Assembly: GCA_017306155.1 (NCBI GenBank)
Contig: JAFKJB010000003.1
Coordinates: 62,001-126,000, forward strand
Length of the DNA stretch: 64,000 nucleotides
From: Nitrosospira multiformis
GTDB lineage: Bacteria > Pseudomonadota > Gammaproteobacteria > Burkholderiales > Nitrosomonadaceae
Direction: 5' to 3'
Shown: positions 27,173-36,550 of the stretch, piece by piece
Position numbering within the stretch: position 1 is the first letter of the stretch
Layout: every line of letters begins with the position of its first letter
Translations under genes and position numbers: made by a program
The notes under the pieces: model-generated
What the model was told of the DNA's origin: nothing
What the model saw: the letters and a program-made list of their open reading frames with translations, nothing else
The model's database searches: none

Positions 27173-27970
27173 ATGTCGACCTTTGCCTGGATTATCGTCA
27201 CCAGCCTGTTCGGAGGCATCCTGAGCGTATTGTTCGCCGCCATGCTGACGCTCAACACGCGCGCCTCCTGGGTTCAGATGTTGATCTCGTATGCCATTGG
27301 GGCGCTATTGGGAGCTGCTTTTCTCAACGCACTGCCGGAGGCGCTGGAGCTTTCGAAAAACCCGGGGCAAATGACAGCCACGGTGCTGTTCGGCATCCTG
27401 CTATTCTTCATTCTGGAAAAACTGGTATTGTGGCGTCACTGCCATTCGGAAGAATGTGAAGTTCATGATCCCACCCGAAGCGTAATCACCTCCGGAACGC
27501 ATCAGCACGATCACGGCCGCAGCGGCATGATGATCATGCTGGGCGACACGTTTCACAATTTTGTCGATGGCATACTGATTGCCGCAGCTTTCATGGCTGA
27601 CATACAACTGGGCATTGTCACCGCCATTGCCATCATCGCCCATGAAATCCCCCAGGAAGCCAGCGATTTTCTGATACTGCTCAATTCCGGCTATACCCGG
27701 AAACAGGCTCTGCTTTTCAATCTGCTGTCCAGCGCGGCCACTCTGCTCGGGAGCATGTCGGCCTATTTCATGCTGCAGGATATGAGACACCTGATTCCAT
27801 CGCTGCTGGGCCTTGCAGCGGCGGCCATGATTTACGTGGCAATGTCGGACCTCATCCCCGGCCTGCACAAGCGCCCGGAAATCGACGCGACCATCAAGCA
27901 GGTCGCCCTCATCACGCTCGGTATCAGCTCGATCTGGTTAGCCGGAAATCTGTTTGCCCATCATGCGTGA
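27173..27970 (+). CDS. ZIP-family divalent metal transporter
   Basis: 265 residues and seven to eight membrane segments. The metal path is in HNFVDGILIAAAFMADIQLG (TM4) and AIIAHEIPQEASDFLILL (TM5), both with the conserved His-x3-Asp/Glu pattern. A histidine-rich loop (HQHDHGR and nearby HCHSEECEVH) lies between TM3 and TM4. It probably imports or exports zinc or iron. ATG at 27173 was taken because the sequence upstream does not resemble the family. Confidence 0.9.
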   Translation: MSTFAWIIVTSLFGGILSVLFAAMLTLNTRASWVQMLISYAIGALLGAAFLNALPEALELSKNPGQMTATVLFGILLFFILEKLVLWRHCHSEECEVHDPTRSVITSGTHQHDHGRSGMMIMLGDTFHNFVDGILIAAAFMADIQLGIVTAIAIIAHEIPQEASDFLILLNSGYTRKQALLFNLLSSAATLLGSMSAYFMLQDMRHLIPSLLGLAAAAMIYVAMSDLIPGLHKRPEIDATIKQVALITLGISSIWLAGNLFAHHA

Positions 27971-28121
27971 GCTTCATTTACTCAAGCCCGTCTCCTCCTC
28001 AGAAATCCTGAAGAGTATTCCCAGTCTTCCGGGGATCCCGAGCCAGATGTTTTGTCTCTGCAAAAATACATCCTTCTTCTCACTCTGACTTTCCCTTGAG
28101 GAAAGCGATATTACAAATCAA

Positions 28122-29492
28122 ATGGCATCTCTGAAACAGCAGGCTCCCCGTATCGGCTTTGTTTCCCTCGGTTGCCCGAAAGCCTTGGTGGACTCCGAGC
28201 AGATCCTTACCCAACTGCGTGCCGAAGGCTATGAAACTTCCTCTACCTACGAGGATGCCGACCTTGTAGTCGTCAATACCTGCGGTTTTATCGACAGCGC
28301 AGTGGAGGAATCGCTCGATGCTATCGGCGAGGCGCTGGCGGAAAACGGCAAGGTGATCGTCACGGGTTGCCTGGGAGCAAAAGAAGGCGGCGATGTGGTC
28401 AAGCAAGCTCATCCGCAAGTGCTGGCGGTGACAGGCCCTCACGCCCTGCCCGAAGTCATGACAGCGATTCACATGCATCTGCCCCAGCCGCACGATCCCT
28501 ATACCAGTCTCATTCCTCCGCAGGGCATAAAGCTGACGCCGAGGCATTACGCCTACCTGAAGATTTCCGAAGGTTGCAATCACCGTTGTACCTTCTGCAT
28601 CATCCCGTCGATGCGCGGCGACCTCGTCAGCCGCCCCATCCATCAGGTCATGGAGGAGGCGGAAAACCTGGTAAATGCAGGAGTCAGGGAATTGCTGGTC
28701 ATTTCACAAGATACCAGCGCCTATGGAGTAGACGTTAAATATCGCACTGGCTTCTGGCAAGGCAGGCCGCTGAAAACGCGGATGACGGAGCTGGCGCGCG
28801 CTCTGGGTGAGTTAGGGGCATGGGTTCGTCTCCATTATGTCTACCCTTACCCGCATGTCGATGAAGTGATTCCGCTCATGGCCGAGGGGAAAATTCTCCC
28901 GTATCTCGATGTGCCGTTTCAGCATGCCAGCCCGCGTATCTTGAAGGCGATGAAACGCCCGGCCAGCTCCGAAGACAATCTTTCCCGCATTCGGCGATGG
29001 CGGGAAGTCTGTCCGGATATCACACTGCGCAGCACTTTCATTGTCGGCTTTCCCGGAGAGACGGAGACGGAATTCGAACAACTCCTGGAGTTTCTTGAGG
29101 AAGCGCAACTCGATCGCGTTGGCTGCTTTGCCTATTCACCTGTCGAAGGTGCTGCGGCGAATATGCTTTCCGACCCTGTGCCGGAAGAGGTGAAAGAAGC
29201 GCGCCGCGCACACTTCATGGCAACACAGGAAAAAATCAGTGCTGAACGCCTCACTCGCAAAATCGGCAAACGCATGATGGTACTGATAGACGACATAAGC
29301 AAAAACAAGGCTATTGCCCGCAGCACTGCCGATGCGCCTGAAATTGACGGCGTGGTTTATATCAACAGAGTGAAAAATGTAAAACCGGGTGAATTTATCG
29401 AGGTTGAAATCACTCATTCCGACGCGCATGACCTGCACGCACTACCAGTCAGCGACAATCGGACTCAGGAATCCCGAACATCTATCAGTTGA
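28122..29492 (+). CDS. rimO: Ribosomal protein S12 methylthiotransferase
   Basis: 456 residues. It adds a methylthio group to Asp88 of ribosomal protein S12. The N-terminal UPF0004 domain binds one 4Fe-4S cluster through Cys18, Cys54 and Cys83. The radical-SAM cluster is held by Cys152, Cys156 and Cys159 (CNHRCTFC). A TRAM domain closes the protein. The run of [12 protein letters not shown] is typical of RimO, not MiaB. It stands alone on the plus strand. Confidence 0.96.
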   Translation: MASLKQQAPRIGFVSLGCPKALVDSEQILTQLRAEGYETSSTYEDADLVVVNTCGFIDSAVEESLDAIGEALAENGKVIVTGCLGAKEGGDVVKQAHPQVLAVTGPHALPEVMTAIHMHLPQPHDPYTSLIPPQGIKLTPRHYAYLKISEGCNHRCTFCIIPSMRGDLVSRPIHQVMEEAENLVNAGVRELLVISQDTSAYGVDVKYRTGFWQGRPLKTRMTELARALGELGAWVRLHYVYPYPHVDEVIPLMAEGKILPYLDVPFQHASPRILKAMKRPASSEDNLSRIRRWREVCPDITLRSTFIVGFPGETETEFEQLLEFLEEAQLDRVGCFAYSPVEGAAANMLSDPVPEEVKEARRAHFMATQEKISAERLTRKIGKRMMVLIDDISKNKAIARSTADAPEIDGVVYINRVKNVKPGEFIEVEITHSDAHDLHALPVSDNRTQESRTSIS

Positions 29493-29594
29493 CAAGCACA
29501 GCATTGGGCGATAATTTCCGGTAAAAGCTGCTTGCAGGCATCATGGCCCAATAACAGGTGAGTAAGTAGAAACTGAACTGGACGGGAGACAAAG

Positions 29595-30083
29595 TTGAAA
29601 AATATTTTTGCTGTTTTTACTGTTCTACTGGCTTTTATAGCCGCTGCTGCAACCGCCAGTGAAATCGACAAGCGTCAGGTTCTCGCTCTGAATGAGCTTC
29701 AGCGCGATCACATATTGACGGAAATGCGCACCCTGCTATCAGGAACCCAACGTATTCTCGAAGCCCTCTCCAAGGAAGACATGGTGGCGGTAGCAGAGCA
29801 TGCTCGCGCGCTGGGGGTGGGCATGGCGCATAAGGGGGAAGACCATCTCCGGTCAGTGCTGCCAAAGGAATTCATGCAGCTCGGCATGTCCGTGCACAAG
29901 GCGTTCGACGAAATCGCCGCTGATGCCGAGTCCCGGAAAGACCCGCGGCATACCTTGCGACAATTGAGCGAATCGATGATGAAGTGTTCCGCTTGCCATG
30001 TCACTTACCAGATTCGCGTCACAGAGCAGCCAGATGTCCCATCAGGGGGTCCAGCGATAGAACGCTCCCATAGCCACCATTAG
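29595..30083 (+). CDS. Cytochrome c'-like c-type cytochrome
   Basis: 162 residues starting with TTG at 29595, which has GGGAG seven bases upstream. The signal peptide is FAVFTVLLAFIAAAATA. The only heme motif, Cys131-x-x-Cys134-His135 (CSACH), is near the C-terminus, as in four-helix-bundle class II cytochromes (c'). The rest is helical and Met/His-rich. It ends in HSHH. Such proteins bind NO or act as electron carriers in ammonia oxidisers; the role here is unproven. It is 102 bp after rimO and followed by more than 800 bp without genes. Confidence 0.75.
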   Translation: MKNIFAVFTVLLAFIAAAATASEIDKRQVLALNELQRDHILTEMRTLLSGTQRILEALSKEDMVAVAEHARALGVGMAHKGEDHLRSVLPKEFMQLGMSVHKAFDEIAADAESRKDPRHTLRQLSESMMKCSACHVTYQIRVTEQPDVPSGGPAIERSHSHH

Positions 30084-30255
30084 CTAAGAAAGAGTTCTCT
30101 GGCGGTATTGCTGGGATACATGGAAGTGAAGAAATATCGAATGATGATCAATACTTTGCTCCATTCCATCCTTCATGAATAGAGGAAGGCCACCGTCTGG
30201 CGGCAGGAAAATGGCCGCGCAGGAATCTGTCCAACCGGGGAAGTAAGGAAAAAAT

Positions 30256-30309
30256 AATCAGGATCAGAGCTGTATTTCAGTGTCAGAAGATACCGCTCCG
30301 ATCCTGATT
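30256..30309. terminator. Large inverted repeat downstream of the cytochrome
   Basis: AATCAGGATC (30256-30265) pairs with GATCCTGATT (30300-30309); AGAGC/GCTCC extend it imperfectly around a 28-base inner region. T/A-rich flanks (ATTATTTTTT on the minus strand, TATTTATTATTATTG on the plus) make it a possible bidirectional terminator. Confidence 0.55.
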
Positions 30310-30932
30310 TGCTATTTATTATTATTGTCGTAGTTATTGTTATTACTGCTCCCCTCCCCTGTTTTTATCCATCACCCAGCTTCGGGAAATCTGCCGGGGA
30401 TGAGGCATATATTGCCCATTTTGCTTCTTGTCTCCCATAGTCTGAATCTGATCAGGCACTTGGAAGCCATGGGTCATGTTCGTACGCCTGTTATTAAAAG
30501 GGAGTCAATAATATTATTAGCAAATGCCGTGCCAGTTATAACAATCCTTCTAAAACAAATAGTTAGTTTTAATACCCTGCTTTCCATGTATAAGAGTGTA
30601 ATAAATTCCGACAAATAGTGGGTCTATCTGATCATGCCGTCTGGCAAAAATGGAAAAACCGCAATTTCCCTTCAAGCTTTCATTGGCGCACATTCATCCA
30701 TTTTTCTTCCATGACTTAACCATTTCTCTTTCTGCTTCTGCTCCCTCCTGGCTTGCCTCAAAAGCCCGAATGCGTTTTACTAGGAGAATGGATGGTATTG
30801 TAGCGGAACTGTTCAGCTATACTTTATAGGGACAACGATTGCGCTACGAGGAATAAAGTAACCAATACCGGGAAAGACTGATACCAGGAAGAGCGGAAAA
30901 GCTAATCCTGACAAGGGTTCCTGAGGATAATC
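30310..30932. other. Gap of about 620 bp without a supported gene
   Basis: AT-rich towards the middle. A 93-codon open frame at 30337-30618 has no ribosome site, no family resemblance and a start inside the inverted-repeat tail. The last 100 bp contain GAGGATAATC just before the mlaE-like start. Confidence 0.5.
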
Positions 30933-32072
30933 ATGATGCCTGAGAATCAGGGCAGCAGTTCACCGCTGGTATTGCGCCGCGTTACCGGTGCCAAGGGGAT
31001 TTCGTGCGTAGTGGTTGAAGGGAACTGTACCCTCGCTGTCATCGGCGAGCGGATTCAGCAGATTGCTGCGGAGCTCTCCCAGTTGGCAAGTGAACCGGAA
31101 CTGCGATGGGATCTTACCCAGGTGGCACACATGGACGACGCAGGGGCCGTTCTCCTGTGGCGCGGCTGGGGTGGCCATCAGCCCCGATATCTGTTTGTAA
31201 AACCCGAGCACCAAAGGTTTTTCGAGCGCCTGGAAGAAATGCCGGCACCTCCTCCTCCGGTAATGCGGAATCGCCTGTGGCCAATTACAGTGCTGGGAAA
31301 GGCGGTTTTCCTTTTGTGGGCGCATTTGGTCAGTCTCGTAATTCTGGCGGGTCAACTGGTTCTGGAAATAAAGTATCTGGCAGGCCGCCCCTCGCGAATA
31401 CCGTGGCGCGAAATTTCGGCGAATCTGTACCGGACCGGAGCACAGGCACTGGGTATCACGGCACTGGTCGGATTTCTCATCGGTGTCGTATTGAGCTACC
31501 TCTCTTCCCGGCAGCTGCAAATATTTGGAGCCGATATCTTCATCGTCAACATTCTTGGCCTCAGCGTTATCCGGGAGATTGGTCCCGTGCTTGCCGCGAT
31601 CCTGGTCGCTGGCCGCTCCGGGTCATCGATGACTGCGCAATTGGGCGTAATGCGGGTAACCGAGGAACTGGATGCGCTGACGGTCATGGGTATTCCCCAC
31701 AGCCTTCGGCTGATCCTGCCGAAAGTGATCGCTCTCGGTCTTGCGATGCCACTCGTTGTGCTATGGACAAGCGCGGTTGCACTGATAGGAGGAATGGTCG
31801 TTGCCGAGATTCAGCTTGGGCTGGGCCACAAGTTTTTTCTGAGCAGGCTTCCGGATGTGGTCGCCGTCTCCAATTTATGGCTGGGGCTGGGCAAAGGGAT
31901 TGCGTGCGGGATGGCAATCGCCCTGATTTCATGTCATTTCGGTTTGAGAATCAAATCCAATACGGAAAGCCTGGGCGCAGGTACAACGAACTCGGTCGTC
32001 ACATCCATTACCGTGGTAATCATTATTGATGCAATTTTTGCCGTCGTCTTTGCGGATGTGGGATTAAGGTAA
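30933..32072 (+). CDS. ABC lipid transporter permease with N-terminal STAS domain (MlaE family)
   Basis: 379 residues. Residues 1-95 resemble a STAS domain (ELSQLASEPELRWDLTQVAHMDDAGAVLL). The rest is the five-helix MlaE/YrbE permease with its signature VIREIGPVLAAILVAGRSGSSMTAQLG and LDALTVMGI. Mla/Mce systems move phospholipids across the periplasm. GAGG precedes the start at 30933. It heads a tight four-gene operon: permease, ATPase (11 bp gap), MCE protein (10 bp) and an auxiliary lipoprotein (1 bp). Confidence 0.92.
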   Translation: MMPENQGSSSPLVLRRVTGAKGISCVVVEGNCTLAVIGERIQQIAAELSQLASEPELRWDLTQVAHMDDAGAVLLWRGWGGHQPRYLFVKPEHQRFFERLEEMPAPPPPVMRNRLWPITVLGKAVFLLWAHLVSLVILAGQLVLEIKYLAGRPSRIPWREISANLYRTGAQALGITALVGFLIGVVLSYLSSRQLQIFGADIFIVNILGLSVIREIGPVLAAILVAGRSGSSMTAQLGVMRVTEELDALTVMGIPHSLRLILPKVIALGLAMPLVVLWTSAVALIGGMVVAEIQLGLGHKFFLSRLPDVVAVSNLWLGLGKGIACGMAIALISCHFGLRIKSNTESLGAGTTNSVVTSITVVIIIDAIFAVVFADVGLR

Positions 32073-32083
32073 AGCGGAATTGC

Positions 32084-32878
32084 ATGCCGAGAGATAACTG
32101 CATTATCGAGGTGGAGGGGTTGTATACCCGGTTCGGCAACCACGTCGTGCATGAAAATATCGGGCTTTGCGTGCAGCGTGGAGAAGTATTGACGCTGGTG
32201 GGAGGCTCCGGTAGCGGAAAGACAGCGCTCATGCGGCAGATACTCGGCCTCGACACCCCCGCGGAAGGTACGGTGCGGGTTTTCGGAGAACCGTTGCGCA
32301 ATCAGAATCGCCAGCAGATACAGAACATGCGAAACCGCTGTGGTGTATTGTTCCAGAAAGGCGCGCTGTTCAGCGCGTTGTCGGTCTATGACAATATTGC
32401 CTTGCCCATGCGCGAACTGCGCATGCTGGATGAAGACATGATTCGCGATCTCGTGATGCTCAAGCTCGAAATGGTGGAAATCGCGCCTGCCCATGCAAAC
32501 AAGATGCCTGCCGAGCTTTCCGGCGGCATGATCAAGCGCATCGCGCTGGCACGCGCGATGGCGCTTGACCCGGAACTCCTGTTTCTGGACGAGCCAACGG
32601 CCGGGCTCGATCCGGAGCTCAGCGATGGATTCGTCAGGCTCATCAAGACGATGAAATCCGAGTTGACTTTCACGATTGTCATGGCGACTCACGATCTCGA
32701 CACGCTGGTGGCACTTTCCGATCGTGTCGCGGTGCTGGCGGACAAGCGCCTGGTGGCGTTGGGAACCCTGCGAGAGGTAATAAACACCAACCACGCTTTC
32801 ATTTCCAATTTTTTCTGCGGCGTACGCGGCAGGAAAACATTGAGAAGCAACAACAGCATCTTAAACAGCATCTTATAA
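32084..32878 (+). CDS. ABC lipid transporter ATP-binding protein (MlaF/Mkl type)
   Basis: 264 residues. Walker A GGSGSGKT (40-47), signature LSGGMIKRIALARAMAL, Walker B LLFLDEPTAGLDP and switch His in MATHDLDTL are intact. GMIKR in place of the usual GQQQR is typical of Mkl/MlaF ATPases. It energises the adjacent MlaE-type permease. Second gene of the Mce operon. Confidence 0.93.
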   Translation: MPRDNCIIEVEGLYTRFGNHVVHENIGLCVQRGEVLTLVGGSGSGKTALMRQILGLDTPAEGTVRVFGEPLRNQNRQQIQNMRNRCGVLFQKGALFSALSVYDNIALPMRELRMLDEDMIRDLVMLKLEMVEIAPAHANKMPAELSGGMIKRIALARAMALDPELLFLDEPTAGLDPELSDGFVRLIKTMKSELTFTIVMATHDLDTLVALSDRVAVLADKRLVALGTLREVINTNHAFISNFFCGVRGRKTLRSNNSILNSIL

Positions 32879-32888
32879 GGGGGCGATT

Positions 32889-33794
32889 ATGGAAAACCGT
32901 GCCCATGCCCTGGCAGCGGGTTTATTCGTAATTATTCTGAGTACGGCGCTGGCGGCTGCCATCATGTGGTTCGGAGGCGACACCATGATGCGCGCCAAAT
33001 ACATGCTCGTGTCGGAGGTTCCGGTTTCAGGCCTGAATTCTCAGGCAACGGTGCGTTATCGGGGAGTAACGGTTGGTAAAGTCGAGAACATCAAGCTGGA
33101 TAAAAAGGACCCGCATAAGATTCTGGTTCAGATTGCAGTGGACAAGAACGTGCCTTTGACCCGGAATGCATTTGCCCAACTGGGTTACCAGGGTTTGACG
33201 GGTCTGGCATACGTGCAGCTGAATGATGAGGACGGCGAGGCCGAACTACTGGAAACCGATTCGGATGAACCCGCCCGAATTCCCCTGCGCCCCTCGTTAT
33301 TCGACAACATCACCAGTTCGGGCCAACACCTGCTTGGTACCGCCAACGTATTGATTGAAAGAATGAATCTCCTCCTCGAAGACGAGAATCGGACGCGATT
33401 CACGCATATACTGGAAAATACGGAAAAGGCGACAGGCCGCCTGTCCAAAGTTCTCAACCAGTTGGAACCCGGGCTCCAGGCAATCCCGGGGCTCGCTGCT
33501 GAAGCAAGTTCGGTGATGAAAAATGCCGACCGGCTTGTAGCCGACCTCAACCAGATCACCTCCAGGCTGAACCGGCAGGGAGGAGCCGTCGATGGCCTTT
33601 CCGTGGCCACGGTAGAACTGGGCGAAACCATGCGGTCATTCCGGGAAGCAACGGAAGGTATCAAAAATACCACCCGCAACGTCGACCGGGTATTGCTCCA
33701 ACTGGAAGATCAACCGGCAAGCCTGCTGTTTGGCCGCTCTCCACCACCGCCGGGCCCCGGAGAGACAGGTTTTGTACCGCCAGGAAACAGATGA
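32889..33794 (+). CDS. MCE-domain lipid-binding protein (MlaD/PqiB-like)
   Basis: 301 residues. One N-terminal membrane anchor (AAGLFVIILSTALAAAIMWF) is followed by an MCE domain (about 40-125: VSGLNSQATVRYRGVTVGKV, then YQGLTGLAYVQL). The C-terminal half is a long helical region (about 145-275) that could form a tube, and a Pro-rich tail. MCE proteins hand lipids between membranes. It ends one base before the lipoprotein start. Confidence 0.92.
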   Translation: MENRAHALAAGLFVIILSTALAAAIMWFGGDTMMRAKYMLVSEVPVSGLNSQATVRYRGVTVGKVENIKLDKKDPHKILVQIAVDKNVPLTRNAFAQLGYQGLTGLAYVQLNDEDGEAELLETDSDEPARIPLRPSLFDNITSSGQHLLGTANVLIERMNLLLEDENRTRFTHILENTEKATGRLSKVLNQLEPGLQAIPGLAAEASSVMKNADRLVADLNQITSRLNRQGGAVDGLSVATVELGETMRSFREATEGIKNTTRNVDRVLLQLEDQPASLLFGRSPPPPGPGETGFVPPGNR

Positions 33795-33795
33795 G

Positions 33796-34449
33796 ATGAA
33801 AAAATACTTGGTTCTTGCAATGGCAATTGCAGCACTGGCAGCGTGTGCTGCTATTCGTAATCCGGCACCGGTAGCGATATATGATTTCGGATTACAACCC
33901 CTCCCTGCCCTGCTTAGCGCGGACGACACGGAGGGAAGCAAGCAACTGCGAACAAGTCTGCTGGTCGCTGAAACCATTGCACCTGCCTGGCTCGACAGCA
34001 CGTCGATTCATTACCGGTTAGCCTATGATGATCCCACCCGGTTTTTCGCTTACCGCAGCAGCCGCTGGGCCTCCACACCCGCAAAGCTGCTCACCCAGCG
34101 CGTCAGAACACGCATTGCCGCCATTAATGAACGGGGAGTGATGAACCCTGGCGAAGGTACACGCGCGGATTATATATTGCGGCTCGACCTCGAAGAATTT
34201 GCCCAAGTATTCGATACGCCCTCCCGGAGCAGCGCCATCGTGCAACTTCGCGCCAGCCTGGTCGATCGCGTCGCCCGTTACGCGGTTTCCCAGCGCAGCT
34301 TTAGGGTAGAACTGCCCGCGCCGACGGCGAATGCCACCGGCGCCGTAAAAGCCCTTGCGGAGGCGAGTGACCAACTGATTGAAAGCCTGATCGGATGGCT
34401 TGAGCAGGAACTTCGGGATAAAGGAAAGGAAAGTTTTTCGGAAGGATGA
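33796..34449 (+). CDS. ABC-type transport auxiliary lipoprotein (PqiC/DUF330-like)
   Basis: 217 residues. A lipobox LAAC follows a signal peptide (LVLAMAIAALAAC). IYDFGLQP, RLAYDDPTRFFAYRSSRWASTP and LRLDLEEFAQVFDTP match the ABC_trans_aux family, whose members sit in the outer membrane and complete Mce systems such as PqiABC. Start at 33796 is one base after the mce stop, so translation is coupled. Last gene of the operon. Confidence 0.88.
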   Translation: MKKYLVLAMAIAALAACAAIRNPAPVAIYDFGLQPLPALLSADDTEGSKQLRTSLLVAETIAPAWLDSTSIHYRLAYDDPTRFFAYRSSRWASTPAKLLTQRVRTRIAAINERGVMNPGEGTRADYILRLDLEEFAQVFDTPSRSSAIVQLRASLVDRVARYAVSQRSFRVELPAPTANATGAVKALAEASDQLIESLIGWLEQELRDKGKESFSEG

Positions 34450-34734
34450 TATTTTTCACGAGCCTGGACTGATGGCCAAATGGCCATAGAGCATTCCGCT
34501 TCCGGCATCTGCTGCTTCCCGACCCAATGCGCGTAAGCACGAAGCTCACCGCACCGCTCCCCTCGCTGCAAAATCCCCGATGTCCTTATCGCAATGAGCT
34601 GGCCGGCATGACAGCGCGGGTACGGGAATCAGACACAAAGCCGGATTAAACTGCTAACCTGTCAGTTTGGACGTTGTTAAGCCTCAAACGTCATCTTTCA
34701 AGTACCACATTTGCATTTGTACGAGGAAATATTT
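34450..34734. other. Gap without a gene
   Basis: 285 bp after the Mce operon. It holds a short palindrome (TGGCCA-AA-TGGCCA, about 34473) and GAGG before the next gene. No terminator with a T run was seen. Confidence 0.4.
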
Positions 34735-35775
34735 ATGAAACGTTCGCTTACCCTGGCCGCGAGCTTGCTTGCGCTGTCACTGCTCAGCGCTTGCGCAGGC
34801 AAGACTCCCCTGCTCAAAAGCAACTCACCCGCAAAATCCACTGAACCCGGCTACCCGACCATAGAGCGGCTGGTCGCGGGATGCGCCGAGGGTGAAAAAC
34901 CGTTCGATTGCGATCGGCGTGCCATACTCGCTATGCAGGGTGGATATGAAGTCCAGTTTAAATTCGACGAAACCGTCGTACTGCAGCCAGGCTACAAGCG
35001 CGCGGAACCGAAGCGCAGCATGGGATTCGAGTTCGTGCTCCTGGCGGAAGATACTGGCCGCAAGATTTCACTGCAACATATCCTGGTGATGGGTGATGGC
35101 ACAGTCACCAAGCACTGGCGCCAGGACTGGGTCTATGAAGCGCCGACGCGCTGGGTCTACACCGGCAGCCAGCGGTTCGAGCAACAAAAGCGTGATCCTG
35201 CTGAAGTACCTGGAACATGGACACAACTGGTTTACGAGGTGAACGACGCGCCGCGCTACTCGGGCAATGGCAAATGGAACCATCGATACGATGTATCGAC
35301 ATGGACTTCGGAGCGCAACTGGCGGCCGCTGCCGCGCCGTGAGTACACCAAGCGCAGCGACTACCAGATCATCAGTACGGAGAATCGCCATACCATTGCA
35401 CCCCAGGGATGGACTCATGAGCAGGACAGCACCAAGGTTATCCAGGCGCCAGATGAGAAAGATGCGGTATTGGTGCGCGAGTTCGGTTTCAATGAATACC
35501 GGCGCATCAAGGGCTACGACTTTCAACCTGCGGTAAACTACTGGAATGGTACTTCCGCCTTCTGGGCAGATGTGCGCAAACGGTGGGAGAACGAGTTCGC
35601 CACTGGCTCGATTACGCTATCGGTTGTTCCTGGTGATGAGTCCTTTAACATGGCAGTTCTTGATCTCGCCGATGCATACAGGAAAAATCCTCAAGCCGAT
35701 ATCTACCAGAAAAAGCTCGACGATATCTTCAGCAAATACGTCAACGTCAGGAAGATACAGACCGGCCTCAGATAA
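34735..35775 (+). CDS. DUF6607-family lipoprotein
   Basis: 346 residues. The signal peptide ends LSLLSACAG, a lipobox. The body (GGYEVQFKFDETVVLQPGY, MGFEFVLLAEDTGRKISLQH, KHWRQDWVYEAPTRWVYTG) follows the DUF6607 pattern, rich in Trp, Tyr and Arg. The function is unknown; some homologues sit near heme or iron uptake genes, but no such gene is nearby here. ATG at 34735 was chosen for its GAGG site. It is convergent with the DUF4197 gene, 20 bp apart. Confidence 0.78.
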   Translation: MKRSLTLAASLLALSLLSACAGKTPLLKSNSPAKSTEPGYPTIERLVAGCAEGEKPFDCDRRAILAMQGGYEVQFKFDETVVLQPGYKRAEPKRSMGFEFVLLAEDTGRKISLQHILVMGDGTVTKHWRQDWVYEAPTRWVYTGSQRFEQQKRDPAEVPGTWTQLVYEVNDAPRYSGNGKWNHRYDVSTWTSERNWRPLPRREYTKRSDYQIISTENRHTIAPQGWTHEQDSTKVIQAPDEKDAVLVREFGFNEYRRIKGYDFQPAVNYWNGTSAFWADVRKRWENEFATGSITLSVVPGDESFNMAVLDLADAYRKNPQADIYQKKLDDIFSKYVNVRKIQTGLR

Positions 35776-35795
35776 GCAGACGGATCCGGATCCAT

Positions 35796-36476
35796 CTACT
35801 TGAGCGTGCCAAACACTCTGCGGATCAATTCGTTATCCTGTTCCGCAGGGTTATCGCGTATGACCTGTTCCTTCTCTGCCATCAGCAGGTAGATTCCGTC
35901 CAGGGTTTTTTGCGTGACATGGTTTTCTATATTTGCGTGCTTTTCCGCAATCAATCCGATCTTCGCACCCTTTCCGGCAAAGTCGTTGTATTTTTTCAGC
36001 ACGTCAGCCTGCTCAATCGCTTTTTTTACAACCGGCAAAAATTGATCGGAAAGCGTGTCGGATGAGGTGTCACGAAAGTACCGCGTCGCTCCGTCGTCTC
36101 CCTTCGCAAGTATCGCTTTCGCATCATCGACAGGCATATCCTGCACTGCATTTATCAGCAATGCCCTTCCTTCCGCTGCTGCCGTTTCAGCCGCGTGATT
36201 CATGGCGGCGATCAACCTATCAGCATGCTTGTTCATACCCACGGAGCGCATCAAACTCTCTGCTTTTTGCAGAGAGACGGGTAACGGGATTTTTGCCTGG
36301 GGATGATGGAGAAAACCGTTTGGAACCCCAAGTGTATCTATCGCGGCATTCACACTCAGTGTAAGTGCTTGCTTCATACCGTCGGCCACCTCTTCCTCTG
36401 CAAGAGCATCGCTTGCTGCAGCGGAAACAGGGATGGAAATGAAAAAGCAGCTGACAATAGCAGGAATGGTGCGCAT
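35796..36476 (-). CDS. DUF4197 domain protein, exported
   Basis: 226 residues with a signal peptide (PAIVSCFFISIPVSAAASD). KAESLMRSVGMNKHADRLIA, FLPVVKKAIEQADVLKKYND and VTQKTLDGIYLLMAEKE are typical of DUF4197, a helical periplasmic family without a known role. It is 74 bp after lipA on the same strand and may be the last gene of that cluster. Confidence 0.85.
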   Translation of the reverse strand: MRTIPAIVSCFFISIPVSAAASDALAEEEVADGMKQALTLSVNAAIDTLGVPNGFLHHPQAKIPLPVSLQKAESLMRSVGMNKHADRLIAAMNHAAETAAAEGRALLINAVQDMPVDDAKAILAKGDDGATRYFRDTSSDTLSDQFLPVVKKAIEQADVLKKYNDFAGKGAKIGLIAEKHANIENHVTQKTLDGIYLLMAEKEQVIRDNPAEQDNELIRRVFGTLK

Positions 36477-36550
36477 TGGAGTAACTCCTGTCGGGTTTGC
36501 GTAACCAGCCTTGAAATTCCTCTCTTGGCTGATTTTCTTCGCTAAAACCG

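Noticed and set aside
30337-30618. 93-codon open frame in the gap before the Mce operon
   Set aside because: No ribosome site, no family resemblance, and the start lies in the A/T-rich tail of an inverted repeat.
30617-30625. Left attachment site matching the tRNA-Met 3' end
   Set aside because: Only GTGGGTCT, eight bases, matches; too short and 20 kb away.
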